A DNA stretch of 64,000 nucleotides from Pimelobacter simplex (GCA_016803235.1 JADCLI010000004.1:124001-188000); one strand, 5' to 3'; positions 52,474 to 61,140 are shown, counted from the first letter of the stretch. Notes: a model not told the origin generated them from the letters alone. Numbers and translations: made by a program.

Positions 52474-53964
52474 TCAGCGACGGCCGGAGCTGAAGCCGGC
52501 TGCGCTGTGGCCGCCGCTCGACGCCGGGCCGGAGCCGGCACCGCGCGAGCGCGAGCGGCCGCGGTTGCCGCCCGAGCGCTGTCCGGCCGGCTTCGTGGCG
52601 CCCTGGCCGCCGGAGCGCTGGCCCTGACCCCCGGAGCGCTGCCCCTGGGCGGCCGGCTTCTTCGCCGCCGGCTTCTTGCCGCCGGAGCGACGACGACCGC
52701 CGCCACCGTTGCCACCGCCGTTGCCACCGGTGTTGCCGCCGTTGCGACCGCCCTGCGACGCGGCGGGGGTGAGGTCGATGCCGCCGGGGCGGGACCGCTC
52801 GCCGGGGGCGAGGTCCTGGAGCACCGGGTGGTCGGGGCCCTGGATCCGAGTGGTGGTCGGCGTGATGCCGGCCGCACGGGTCAGCGCGCGGACGTCGCCG
52901 CGCTGCTCGCTGGTCATCAACGTGATCACGGTGCCCGCGGCGCCGGCGCGCGCCGTGCGACCGGAGCGGTGCAGGTAGGCCTTGTGCTCGGCCGGCGGGT
53001 CGGCGTGGACCACGAGCGAGACGTCGTCGACGTGGATGCCGCGGGCGGCGATGTCGGTGGCGACGAGCGTGGTCGCCGTACCGCTGTGGAAGGCCTCCAT
53101 GTTGCGGGTGCGGGCACCCTGGCTGAGGTTGCCGTGGAGGTCGACCGCGGGGACGCCGTTCTTGTTGAGCTGGCGGGCCAGCGCCTTGGCGCCGTGCTTG
53201 GTGCGCGTGAAGACGACCGTGCGGCCGGGAGCGCTGACCAGGTCGAGCAGGACGGGCAGCCGCTGCTCGCGCTCGACGTGCAGCACGTGGTGGTCCATCT
53301 TGGTCACCGGCGACTGGGCCGAGTCGGCCTGGTGCACGGCCGGGTCGACGAGGAAGCGCTTGACCAGGACGTCGATCGCGTTGTCGAGCGTCGCCGAGAA
53401 CAGCATCCGCTGGCCGCCCTTGGGCGTCTGGTCCAGCAGGCGGCGCACGGCCGGCAGGAAGCCGAGGTCGGCCATGTGGTCGGCCTCGTCGAGGACCGTC
53501 ACCCGGACGTCGGCGAGGCTGCAGTGCCCCTGGCCGATCAGGTCCTCGAGCCGGCCGGGGCAGGCGATGAGGATGTCGACGCCGTCGCGCAGGGCGTTGA
53601 CCTGCGGGCCCTGGCCGACGCCGCCGAAGACGGTGGTGGTGCGCAGGCCGACGGCCTTGGCGAGCGGGGCGACGGTGGCCGCGATCTGGCTCGCGAGCTC
53701 GCGGGTGGGCGCCAGGACCAGGGCGCGCGGGCGCTTCGGGGCCGGGCGTCGGCGCTCGCCCTCGGAGACCAGGCGGGCCACCAGCGGGAGGCCGAAGGCG
53801 TAGGTCTTGCCCGAGCCGGTGCGGCCGCGGCCGAGCACGTCACGGCCCTTCAGCGAGTCGGGCAGGGTCGCGGCCTGGATCGGCGTCGGGACGGTGATCT
53901 GGTCGGTCGCGAGGACGTCGAGCAGGGCAGCGGGCACGCCGAGGTCGGCGAAGGTGGTGGTCAC
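52474..53964 (-). CDS. DEAD-box RNA helicase with RGG-type tail
   Basis: 496 residues from GTG 53964. Motifs: Q motif (TPIQAATLPDSLKGRD), I GRTGSGKT, Ia PTRELASQ, II LDEADHMADLGF, III SAT, IV-VI (VFTRTKHGAKALARQL, VATDIAARGIHVDDVSLVVHADPP, HRSGRTARAG). The last ~110 residues are Gly/Arg/Lys-rich (GGRNGGNTGG..., SGGKKPAAKKPA), an RNA-binding tail. Remodels RNA secondary structure, often in ribosome assembly or cold adaptation. A long structured leader precedes it. Confidence 0.92.
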   Translation of the reverse strand: MTTTFADLGVPAALLDVLATDQITVPTPIQAATLPDSLKGRDVLGRGRTGSGKTYAFGLPLVARLVSEGERRRPAPKRPRALVLAPTRELASQIAATVAPLAKAVGLRTTTVFGGVGQGPQVNALRDGVDILIACPGRLEDLIGQGHCSLADVRVTVLDEADHMADLGFLPAVRRLLDQTPKGGQRMLFSATLDNAIDVLVKRFLVDPAVHQADSAQSPVTKMDHHVLHVEREQRLPVLLDLVSAPGRTVVFTRTKHGAKALARQLNKNGVPAVDLHGNLSQGARTRNMEAFHSGTATTLVATDIAARGIHVDDVSLVVHADPPAEHKAYLHRSGRTARAGAAGTVITLMTSEQRGDVRALTRAAGITPTTTRIQGPDHPVLQDLAPGERSRPGGIDLTPAASQGGRNGGNTGGNGGGNGGGGRRRSGGKKPAAKKPAAQGQRSGGQGQRSGGQGATKPAGQRSGGNRGRSRSRGAGSGPASSGGHSAAGFSSGRR

Positions 53965-54121
53965 GTGGTTCTCTCCGGGGACCGCAGCACACGTCGGCGC
54001 GATCCCCTCATGGGCGTCTCGCCGTGCTGCCCCGTCCGGTGACGGGGCGGTGAAGCGGTGCCTCAGGTGAGGGGCGCATCCGCACGCGGCGCGCCGGGAT
54101 CCGGGGCAAGACTGGCCGGAT
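53965..54121 (-). promoter_or_regulatory. Structured 5' leader of the DEAD-box gene
   Basis: About 160 bp upstream of the helicase start contain a perfect hairpin with 8-bp stem GCCCCGTC/GACGGGGC and CGGT loop (54029-54048), plus further short inverted repeats. Long structured leaders are typical of DEAD-box helicase genes in Actinobacteria, where they can mediate autoregulation or cold-shock control. No promoter is marked here. Confidence 0.45.
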
Positions 54122-54147
54122 CGGTGACCACACCCTAGGGGTCACCG
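54122..54147 (-). terminator. Hairpin after the CoA-transferase gene
   Basis: Perfect 8-bp inverted repeat CGGTGACC/GGTCACCG with a 10-nt loop, about 30 bp beyond the stop of the CaiB/BaiF gene on the minus strand. It would separate that gene from the DEAD-box leader. Confidence 0.6.
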
Positions 54148-54175
54148 GGCCGGCATGCTCAATCCCGGGCCGCGG

Positions 54176-55339
54176 TCAGGGCGTGATCTGCACCGCAGCG
54201 CCGCGCTCGATCAGGCCGTCGACGTCCTTGACGCCCCAGGCCTCGAGCGCCTCGCGGGTGTGGGCACCGGCGCCGGGGGCCGGCGGGTGCGACAACGTCG
54301 CCTTCGTGCGCGAGAACCGGGGCGCCGGCTGCGGCTGGACGATGCCCTCGTGCTCGACGAAGATCTCGCGGCCCTTGATGTGGGGGTGGTCCTTGGCCTC
54401 GCTCATCCGCAGGATCGGCGCCACGCACGCGTCGGTGCCGTCGAAGATCGCGCACCACTCGTCGCGGGTCCTGGTCTTGAACGTGCTGGTGATCAGGTCG
54501 CGCAGCTCGTCGGTCTTCGCGACGTCCCACCGGTCCGGCGCGGTGTCCTTGATGCCGAGCAGCTCTATGAACAGGTCGTAGAACTGCGGCTCCAGCGCAC
54601 CGACCGACATGTGCTCGCCGTCGGCGGTCTCGTAGATGTCGTAGTACGGCGCACCGCCGTCGAGCAGGTTGGCCGCCCGCTCCTCCTTGAACCCGCCGCC
54701 GGCGAGGAAGGCGGAGGTCATCGCGTTGAGGTTCGCGGTGCCGTCGACGATCGCGGCGTCGACCACCTGGCCCTGGCCGGACGCCTTCGCCTCGAGCACG
54801 GCGGCGAGGATGCCGATGACGAGGTACGTCGAGCCGCCACCGAAGTCGCCGACGAGGTTGGTCGGGAACTGGGGCTTGTCCTTGACCTGACCCAGGCCGT
54901 GGAGGGTGCCGGTGATGGCGATGTAGTTCATGTCGTGCCCGGCGGCCTGCGACCACGGGCCGTCCTGGCCCCAGCCGGTCATCCGGCCGTAGACCAGCCG
55001 TGGGTTGCGGGCGTGGCAGTCCTCCGGGCCGAAGCCGAGCCGCTCGGCGACCCCTGGGCGCATGCCCTCGACCAGGACGTCGGCCTGCTCGACCAGGTCG
55101 AGCACGGTCGCGACCGCCTCGGGGTCCTTGAGGTTGAGCGCGACGCTGGGCCGGCCCCGGTTGAGCAGGTCGTGCGAGCCGCCGGTCAGCATCTGCCCGC
55201 CCGGGCGCTCCACCCGGATCACGTCGGCGCCCAGGTCGGCCAGGATCATGCAGGCGTGCGGGCTGGGCCCGATCCCGGCGATCTCGACGACCTTGAGGCC
55301 CTTGAGCGGACCGGTTCCCTGACCCAGCGCGAACGTCAT
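54176..55339 (-). CDS. CaiB/BaiF-type CoA-transferase
   Basis: 387 residues with the class-III CoA-transferase (Frc) pattern: PLKGLKVVEIAGIGPSPHACMILADLGADVIRVERPGG at the N-terminus, LNLKDPEAVATVLDLVEQADVLVEGMRPGVAERLGFGPED, and the catalytic Asp expected in the segment YIAITGTLHGLGQ...GDFGGGSTYLVIG region. It moves CoA between carboxylic acids, for example to activate a substrate for beta-oxidation. In Actinobacteria related enzymes serve steroid, branched-chain and aromatic acid pathways. It is a single gene here. Confidence 0.88.
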   Translation of the reverse strand: MTFALGQGTGPLKGLKVVEIAGIGPSPHACMILADLGADVIRVERPGGQMLTGGSHDLLNRGRPSVALNLKDPEAVATVLDLVEQADVLVEGMRPGVAERLGFGPEDCHARNPRLVYGRMTGWGQDGPWSQAAGHDMNYIAITGTLHGLGQVKDKPQFPTNLVGDFGGGSTYLVIGILAAVLEAKASGQGQVVDAAIVDGTANLNAMTSAFLAGGGFKEERAANLLDGGAPYYDIYETADGEHMSVGALEPQFYDLFIELLGIKDTAPDRWDVAKTDELRDLITSTFKTRTRDEWCAIFDGTDACVAPILRMSEAKDHPHIKGREIFVEHEGIVQPQPAPRFSRTKATLSHPPAPGAGAHTREALEAWGVKDVDGLIERGAAVQITP

Positions 55340-55429
55340 GGGCGCATCATGGCACGGATCGTGACAGCAGTGGTGTCATCGTCCGCGGTCGCTGCGAGCA
55401 ACGAGGATCGGCCGCGATCGGACGAGGAG

Positions 55430-55562
55430 GTCGAGCAGCGCCGCGACCGAGGAACGAGGTCGCGACGCGGGTATCGAGACCAGGTCAGGCGTCTCGATAC
55501 GCCCTCGCCTAGCGGCTCGGGCTACTCGACGAGCTCGGGGCGGGCTACTCGACGAGCTCGGG
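55430..55562. repeat. Composite palindromic repeat (long REP-like element, copy 3)
   Basis: Core inverted repeat GTATCGAGAC (55471-55480) / GTCTCGATAC (55491-55500), a 7-bp hairpin CGCGACC/GGTCGCG (55442-55464), and two 21-bp direct copies beginning GGGCTACTCGACGAGCTC (55519-55539 and 55542-55562). It abuts the stop codon of the M15-type lipoprotein gene and shares words with the copies at 10.3 and 25.2 kb. Confidence 0.85.
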
Positions 55563-56804
55563 TCACCCGGGGTTGACGATGCGGGCGAGCTCGAAGTGCA
55601 TCGGGTCGGTGTAGGCCCAGTCGCCGCCCCAGGCGAAGCCCCACTTCTTGAAGATCGCGACGATGACCCGGTCCATCTGGCCGACGGTCCCGCGCTGGTT
55701 GCCGGGCACGTTGAGGTCGAGCGCCAGCCCGAACGAGTGGTTGGAGAGCTGCGTGGAGCCGGCGATGAAGCGTGGGTAGTAGCAGCCGGCGTACTCGCCG
55801 GGGTGGATCTTGTCGGCGAGCTTGCTGGTGACGATCTCGGCGAGGGCCGCCTTGAGCTGCGGCATCAGGTACTTGTTGCACGTGACCGAGCCGAGGATCG
55901 GGACGACCTCGGTCACGATGTGCGCCTTGACCCAGGCCGGGTCCGGCGCGATCCGCCCGCCGCCGATCGGCGTGTAGCGGAAGACGCCGACCGCGTCGCT
56001 GAACGCGCCGACCGGGATCGCCTGCTGGTAGGTGTCGGGATCGATGCCGCTCTGGGCGACGATGTCGAGGGCGCTGATCGAGAAGCGGTTCTCGCCGAAG
56101 GCCTTCTCGATCTTGTCGCGCACGACCTGCGGGGACGAGATGCCGGTGTTGATCAGGACCGCGTTGTCCTCGGGGAGGCCGAGGGTCTCGCCCCACTTGC
56201 TGTTGACGACGGCGGAGATGCCGTCGACCCCGCCGGGGAACAGGGCGCCGATGTGGATCCTCTGGTCCTCGACCGTGAGGTAGCCCTTGCTGTCGGGCAC
56301 CAGCTCCTTCTCGAGGGCCTTGGGGATCGCGACCTCCCCGCCGGCGATGCGGTCCCACTGCTCCTGGAAGGTCGCGGAGTCGTTCCCCGTGAAACGGCGG
56401 TAGTCGGCGGCGTCGACCGCCGCGATGTTGAACAGCTTGTTCTCGACGGAGAACTGGCCGTAGGAGAGCTGCGTGTACGCCGCGACGCCCGGCTTGCCGC
56501 GCACGGTCACGCCGGCGATGGTGGCCAGGTCGGTCTCGGACAGGGTGTCCTCGGAGACGAGGAGCAGGTCGTCGCCGTACTGCTTGCCGTCGAAGGGCCC
56601 GGGCGGGGCGACCGCGTGCTCCGGGTCGGCCACGGCGGTCGTCGGAGCGGCGCTCGAGCTGGCCGCAGCCCTGCCGGGGTCGCTGCTCGGCGCCTTCTCC
56701 GCACCCGTGTCGGGCGTGCCGCAGGCCGTGAGCGCGAGGAGGGCAGCACCGGCCGCGAGCCCGACCACCGGCCGGCTCCCCAGGGCACGTCGCACCAACC
56801 CCAT
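55563..56804 (-). CDS. Lipoprotein with M15-type (VanY/D,D-carboxypeptidase) C-terminal domain
   Basis: 413 residues. Lipobox LLALTACGT after the N-terminal signal (ATG 56804, with a GGAGGGAAGAGG ribosome-binding site). The C-terminal part has the M15 peptidase metal motif: SNHSFGLALDLNVPGN (His and Asp ligands) and WGGDWAYTDPMHFE (His). The N-terminal ~200 residues form a separate domain without assignment. As a lipid-anchored peptidase it probably trims peptidoglycan peptides on the outer face of the membrane. Confidence 0.87.
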   Translation of the reverse strand: MGLVRRALGSRPVVGLAAGAALLALTACGTPDTGAEKAPSSDPGRAAASSSAAPTTAVADPEHAVAPPGPFDGKQYGDDLLLVSEDTLSETDLATIAGVTVRGKPGVAAYTQLSYGQFSVENKLFNIAAVDAADYRRFTGNDSATFQEQWDRIAGGEVAIPKALEKELVPDSKGYLTVEDQRIHIGALFPGGVDGISAVVNSKWGETLGLPEDNAVLINTGISSPQVVRDKIEKAFGENRFSISALDIVAQSGIDPDTYQQAIPVGAFSDAVGVFRYTPIGGGRIAPDPAWVKAHIVTEVVPILGSVTCNKYLMPQLKAALAEIVTSKLADKIHPGEYAGCYYPRFIAGSTQLSNHSFGLALDLNVPGNQRGTVGQMDRVIVAIFKKWGFAWGGDWAYTDPMHFELARIVNPG

Positions 56805-56865
56805 GGACCTCTTCCCTCCGCCGGACGTTCCCGGCATCTCCCGAGGCGAGGGTAGTACGTCGGCC

Positions 56866-57489
56866 TCAGCGCAGGACGCGATCGGCGATCCACGCGATGT
56901 CGTCGGCGGTGCGGGTGGGGTCCGCCGAGGGCTGCATGACGTGGCTGAGCACCAGGCGCACCACCATGTCGATGCTGGCGGCGAGGCGGTCCGGCGGCAG
57001 GTCGACGTCGTACGCCGCCACCCGGTCCGCGACCACGAGCTTCGCGCCCTCGAGCAGGTACTCCGAGTGCGTGGTCAGCAGCGGCAGCAGCTCGGTGTCG
57101 GCGCCGTGGGTCGCCGAGACGACGGCGTGGAGCAGCGCGTTGTCCTGGGCGTACTTGAGGACCCGCCTGGCCGAGTCGCGGATCGCCGCGACCAGGTTGT
57201 CGGGGTTCTCGTCGAAGGAGCGGGTCACCCCGGCGAGGAAGCGGTCCAGCTCGCGCAGCACCATCGCCTCGGCGAGGTCGTTCTTGGTACCGATCTCGTT
57301 GTAGACGGTCTGCCGGCTGACCCCGACCTCGTCGGCCAGCCGGGCCATCGTCACCTTCGCCCAGCCCGCGCTGGTGGTGAGCTCGACGGCCGCCTCGAGC
57401 AGGCGGTCGCGGAGCGTCAGGGTGGCCACCCCCGTGAGGGTAGCCACCCGGTCGACCAGCGCCCGCGTCCGGTCGGCGAGGAGGGACAC
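56866..57489 (-). CDS. TetR-family regulator of the alkane monooxygenase operon
   Basis: 207 residues from GTG 57489. DNA-binding domain RDRLLEAAVELTTSAGWAKVTMARLADEVGVSRQTVYNEIGTKNDLAEA. It is the third gene of the alkB-rubredoxin/ferredoxin/tetR set, the usual arrangement of the alkane regulator AlkU-type in Actinobacteria. The tandem 30-bp repeats upstream of alkB are its likely target. Confidence 0.88.
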   Translation of the reverse strand: MSLLADRTRALVDRVATLTGVATLTLRDRLLEAAVELTTSAGWAKVTMARLADEVGVSRQTVYNEIGTKNDLAEAMVLRELDRFLAGVTRSFDENPDNLVAAIRDSARRVLKYAQDNALLHAVVSATHGADTELLPLLTTHSEYLLEGAKLVVADRVAAYDVDLPPDRLAASIDMVVRLVLSHVMQPSADPTRTADDIAWIADRVLR

Positions 57490-57501
57490 GTCCGGCCGGC
57501 C

Positions 57502-57696
57502 TCAGCCTTCGAGGGTCAGGGCGAGCACGGGGCACGCCTGCACGGCGGCGTACACGTGGGCCCGGTCGCCCTCGGGCGGGGCGTCGTCGAGGACGTTGAC
57601 CTTGTCCTCGTCCTCGTCCACCTCGAAGTAGTCGTTGGCCATCGCCTCGCACATGCCGAGGCCCTCACACTTGTCGAGGTCAGCGACGATCTTCAT
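57502..57696 (-). CDS. Ferredoxin (3Fe-4S type)
   Basis: 64 residues, ATG 57696. Cys pattern C-x5-C (CEGLGMC) and a later CPV, as in P450-type [3Fe-4S] ferredoxins of Actinobacteria (the second Cys of the usual CxxCxxC is missing). It lies one base after the alkB stop. Such ferredoxins carry electrons to P450s, so its place after an AlkB that already has a fused rubredoxin is noteworthy. Confidence 0.9.
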   Translation of the reverse strand: MKIVADLDKCEGLGMCEAMANDYFEVDEDEDKVNVLDDAPPEGDRAHVYAAVQACPVLALTLEG

Positions 57697-57697
57697 G

Positions 57698-59203
57698 TCA
57701 GGCCTGCACCTTCTCGGGATCGAACGGGATGAAGTCGATCTTCTCGCGGACACCGCAGTCCGGGCAGCACCAGTCGTCGGGGATGTCGGACCAGGCGGTG
57801 CCGGCGGCGAAGCCCTCGTGCTCGTCGCCCGCCGCGACCTCGTAGACGTAGGAGCAGCCGGGGCACCGCGCGGCCAGCACCTCGCCGACGAACTTCTGCG
57901 CGAACAGGTCCTCGGTCTTGAGGGCGTGCTCGGCCGGCGGCGGGAACTTGGCGAGGTACTTCGCCTCCTTGCCCGGCGCGATGTTGGCCAGCGTGACGTC
58001 GCCGTCGAGGTGCTCGACGACGCGGTGGTCCATCACCTTGCGCCACAGCGGCGGGATCAGCGCGAGGTTGATCATGCCGGCGTACCCGGTCGGCAGCGCC
58101 GGGGACTCCTTGAAATCGCGCAGGGCCTGGTAGCGCCGGGTGGGGTTCGCGTGGTGGTCGCTGTGGCGCTGCAGGTGGTAGAGGAAGATGTTGGTGACGA
58201 TGTTGTTGCTGTTCCAGCTGTGCATCGGCAGCACCCGCTCGTAGCGCTGCTTCTCGCCGACCCGCTGGCGCTTGAGGCCGTAGTGCTCGAGGTAGTTGAC
58301 GACCTCGAGCAGCGAGAAGCCGAAGACGACGGTGATCGGGATGTAGATCGCGACCTCCCAGCCGTTGAGCGCGATGACCGCGGCCCAGAGCGCGACGGAC
58401 ATGGCCCAGGCGTTGAGGACGTCGTTGCCGACGTGGAAGGGGTGCGTGCCCTTGCGCCGGTAGCGCTTGGCCTCGACCTCCCACGAGCTCTTCAGCGAGC
58501 CCCAGACGGTGCGCGGCCAGAAGCGGTAGAGGCTCTCGCCGAGGCGGGAGGACGCCGGGTCCTCGGGGGTGGCGACGCGGACGTGGTGACCGCGGTTGTG
58601 CTCGATGTAGAAGTGGCCGTAGAAGGTCGGCGCGAGGGTGATCTTGGCGAGCCAGCGCTCGTGCGACTCCTTCTTGTGCCCGAGCTCGTGCGCGGTGTTG
58701 ATGCCGATCCCGACGACGCCGGCGATCGAGAGCGCCCACAGTGCCTTCTCCCACCACGGCAGCTCGAGGTGGTCGGCCATCAGGTTCGCGCTCAGGTGCG
58801 CGTCGCCCCACTCGCCGAGGCCGACGTGGTTGAGCAGCCACGCGACCGGGTTGCCCTCACCGATGATGTAGTAGCCGGCGAACACCAGCGCGAACATCAT
58901 CGGGACGTAGGCGAAGACGACCCAGCGGTAGTACTTGTCGTTCTCGAGCTCCTCGATGACCTCGTCCGGCGGATTGCTCTGGTCGGTGCCCATCGCCAGG
59001 TCGAGCAACGGGATCAGGAAGTTGACCAGGAACGGCGCGACGAGGGTGAAGCCCCACCAGCCGCCGGTCGCGATGTAGGCCAACGCGAACAGCACACCGA
59101 AACCCGGGACCATCAGGCCCCACAGCCACAGGTAGCGCTTCTTGTCCTTCCACTGCTCCGTGGATCCCACGGGAACGGTCGCACCGACGTTCGGTCCGGT
59201 CAT
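57698..59203 (-). CDS. alkB: Alkane 1-monooxygenase fused to rubredoxin
   Basis: 501 residues, ATG 59203. The membrane part has six predicted helices and the di-iron histidine boxes His172-x3-His176 (HELGH), His202-x3-His206-His207 (HNRGHH) and His347-x2-His350-His351 (HSDHH). The last ~60 residues are a rubredoxin with Cys447-x2-Cys450 and Cys480-Pro-Asp-Cys483. Such AlkB-rubredoxin fusions hydroxylate medium- to long-chain n-alkanes at the terminal carbon in the membrane. Upstream, 59236-59295 holds two tandem 30-bp repeats; the operon continues with a ferredoxin and a TetR gene. Confidence 0.95.
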   Translation of the reverse strand: MTGPNVGATVPVGSTEQWKDKKRYLWLWGLMVPGFGVLFALAYIATGGWWGFTLVAPFLVNFLIPLLDLAMGTDQSNPPDEVIEELENDKYYRWVVFAYVPMMFALVFAGYYIIGEGNPVAWLLNHVGLGEWGDAHLSANLMADHLELPWWEKALWALSIAGVVGIGINTAHELGHKKESHERWLAKITLAPTFYGHFYIEHNRGHHVRVATPEDPASSRLGESLYRFWPRTVWGSLKSSWEVEAKRYRRKGTHPFHVGNDVLNAWAMSVALWAAVIALNGWEVAIYIPITVVFGFSLLEVVNYLEHYGLKRQRVGEKQRYERVLPMHSWNSNNIVTNIFLYHLQRHSDHHANPTRRYQALRDFKESPALPTGYAGMINLALIPPLWRKVMDHRVVEHLDGDVTLANIAPGKEAKYLAKFPPPAEHALKTEDLFAQKFVGEVLAARCPGCSYVYEVAAGDEHEGFAAGTAWSDIPDDWCCPDCGVREKIDFIPFDPEKVQA

Positions 59204-59235
59204 CGTCTCTGGCCTCCTCGCATCCGGCAGCCCTG

Positions 59236-59295
59236 CCGTTTGACAGAACGGTAGGACTTGTAAAGCCGTTTGACAAGAGGGTCGAAGTTGTAAAG
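59236..59295. promoter_or_regulatory. Two tandem 30-bp repeats upstream of alkB (operator)
   Basis: Plus-strand units 59236-59265 and 59266-59295, exactly adjacent. Each begins CCGTTTGACA and ends TTGTAAAG, so each is an imperfect palindrome (TTTGACA and TGTAAAG halves) about 20 bp apart. Located 33-92 bp before the alkB start, they are the natural target of the operon's TetR regulator. Possible promoter on the minus strand: TTGTCA, 17 bp, TACCGT, within the repeats. Confidence 0.7.
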
Positions 59296-59334
59296 TGCTG
59301 GCGGTCACACCGCGACGACCGAGGAGCGCTGGGA

Positions 59335-60672
59335 TCACCGCGCCAGCGGCGACTCCTGCACGGTCCGCACCGGAAGTCGCTCGAACCCGCGCAGCACCCG
59401 CGTCCCTCGGCGCTCGGGACGGCCGGCGACGTGCAGGCCGGGGTGGCGCTCGTAGAGCGCCTGCAGCGCGACCGCGGTCTCGAGCCGCGCCAGGCTGGCG
59501 CCCAGACAGAAGTGCACGCCGGCCGAGAAGGCGAGGTGCTGGTCGGCGTTGGCCCGGGTGACGTCGAAGGCGGCCGGGTCGGCGAAGACCGCGGGGTCGC
59601 GGTTGGCGCCGCCGAGGTGGAGCAGGATGCCGTGGCCCGGCTCGAAGACCTTGCCTGCCACCTCGGTACGCCGCAGCGCGATCCGCAGGGTCAGCTGGAC
59701 CGGCGACTGGTGGCGCAGCACCTCGTCGACCGCGTTGCCCCATCCGTCGGGGTTCTGCTGCAGCCAGCGCAGCTGGTCGGGGTGGCCGTCGAGCATCGCG
59801 ACGGCGTTGCCGATCAGGTTGACCGTCGTCTCGAAGCCGGCGGCGAGCACGAGCAGGCCGACCTGGTGCAGCTCGACGGGGTCGAGCCGGTCGGGGCCGT
59901 CGAGCAGGATGAGCTGGCTGATCAGGTCGTCGCCGGGATCGGCCCGGAGCCGCTCGACGTGCCCGCGGAACCAGGTGTGCATCTCCCGCAGCGCCACCTC
60001 CGCTCGGCGGAACTCGCGCCAGGACAGGCCGGGGTCGAGGGTGACGGCAGCCTCGTTGCCGAGCGCGAGGAGCCGGTCGCGGTCGTGCCCCGGAACGCCC
60101 AGGAGGTCAGCGATCACGGTGACCGGCAGCTGGGAGGCGTAGCGCTCGATGAGGTCGAAGTCCTCGACCCCGGCCAGCTCGTCGAGCAGGTCGCGGGCGA
60201 CCTCGCTCACCCGGTCGCCCATCCGGCCCACCTTGCGGGCGGTGAAGGCGCGGGCGACCTGCTTGCGGTAGCGGGTGTGCAGCGGCGGGTCGACCGCCAG
60301 CATGGAGGGCGGGTCGACCGGGCCGAGGGTGTCGGCGTCGATCACCTTGTGGTGCAGCCACTGCAGCGGCTTGGGCAGCTCGCCCTGCCCGCCGGCGGTG
60401 CCGAACGCGTCGCTGCGCAGCACCTCGTTGCACACGGCGTGGTCGACGCTGGCCGAGATCAGGTCGTTGGCGCTGATCACGCCCCGGCCGCGCAGCTCCT
60501 CGTACGCCGGGAACGGGTCCAGCCGCAGGGCCGGGTCCATCACCATCCGGCTGATCAGGTCGCCCTTGCGTGCGCCGCGCTGGATGAGCGCGCGCTGGAT
60601 CCCGTGGGCCAGGCCCCAGGCTGCGAAGGAGCGCGGCAGGTCGATGGCGCGGGCCAGGTCAGGCGACCGCAT
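59335..60672 (-). CDS. Cytochrome P450, CYP140-like
   Basis: 445 residues, ATG 60672. Heme loop FSAGVHFCLG, I-helix AAGFETT, ExxR in EVLRHQSP. The N-terminal region (AHGIQRALIQRGARKGDL, KPLQWLHHKV, LAVDPPLHTRYRKQVARAFTARKV) resembles mycobacterial CYP140 as I recall it. CYP140 function is unknown. It overlaps a 102-residue hypothetical gene by 14 bp and lies upstream of alkB on the same strand, but its relation to alkane metabolism is not shown. Confidence 0.9.
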   Translation of the reverse strand: MRSPDLARAIDLPRSFAAWGLAHGIQRALIQRGARKGDLISRMVMDPALRLDPFPAYEELRGRGVISANDLISASVDHAVCNEVLRSDAFGTAGGQGELPKPLQWLHHKVIDADTLGPVDPPSMLAVDPPLHTRYRKQVARAFTARKVGRMGDRVSEVARDLLDELAGVEDFDLIERYASQLPVTVIADLLGVPGHDRDRLLALGNEAAVTLDPGLSWREFRRAEVALREMHTWFRGHVERLRADPGDDLISQLILLDGPDRLDPVELHQVGLLVLAAGFETTVNLIGNAVAMLDGHPDQLRWLQQNPDGWGNAVDEVLRHQSPVQLTLRIALRRTEVAGKVFEPGHGILLHLGGANRDPAVFADPAAFDVTRANADQHLAFSAGVHFCLGASLARLETAVALQALYERHPGLHVAGRPERRGTRVLRGFERLPVRTVQESPLAR

Positions 60673-60967
60673 GCGTCGTACCCAACTCCTCGTCGGTCGG
60701 GTCGTCCAGCACAGCGAGGACGCCGCGGGCGCGCTCGGCGAGGACGCGGCGCTGCTCCTCGAGGACCCGCTCGGGGAGGTGGGTGTCGAGCTGGGTGCTG
60801 ACGGCCAGCCGCCAGCGGTAGCGCAGCGCGGCGCGTAGGCCGTCGCGGTCGCCGAAGATCAGCGCGAGCTCGTCGTTCCAGGGCAGCTCGGGCCGCTCGG
60901 CGGACCAGAGCTCCTGCTCGATCGCACGAAGGGCCTGCCAGCGGCGGTGCGTCTCGGTCCAGGTCAT
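60659..60967 (-). CDS. Hypothetical protein coupled to the CYP140-like P450
   Basis: 102 residues, ATG 60967. Soluble, acidic-basic mixed helices (RWQALRAIEQELWSAERPELPWNDELALIFGDRDGLRAALRYRWRLAVSTQLDTHLPERVLEEQRRVLAERARGVL), no recognised domain. Its 3' end overlaps the P450 start by 14 bp, so the two are translated from one transcript. It may be a partner or regulator; unknown. Confidence 0.65.
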   Translation of the reverse strand: MTWTETHRRWQALRAIEQELWSAERPELPWNDELALIFGDRDGLRAALRYRWRLAVSTQLDTHLPERVLEEQRRVLAERARGVLAVLDDPTDEELGTTHAVA

Positions 60968-61111
60968 CGTCCTCACCGACCTCTCTGTCGGGTGGATGTC
61001 ATTCGGAGGGGATGCATCGAAGGTAGGCGCGGCACCGGGGGGCGGGCATCGGACGACGGCAGGCACCTGGCCTCCTACCTGGGGAGGAGGCGGCGGGCCT
61101 CCCGCGGCCGG

Positions 61112-61140
61112 ATGACCGTGGCCGCGGTGCTCCCTAGGCT
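61112..61140 (+). promoter_or_regulatory. Candidate leaderless promoter of the two-component operon
   Basis: ATGACC (61112-61117), 17 bp, TAGGCT (61135-61140), followed 6 nt later by the kinase ATG at 61147, with no Shine-Dalgarno sequence. This fits a leaderless actinobacterial transcript. A GCCTCCT/AGGAGGC inverted repeat (61070-61091) lies just upstream. Confidence 0.4.
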
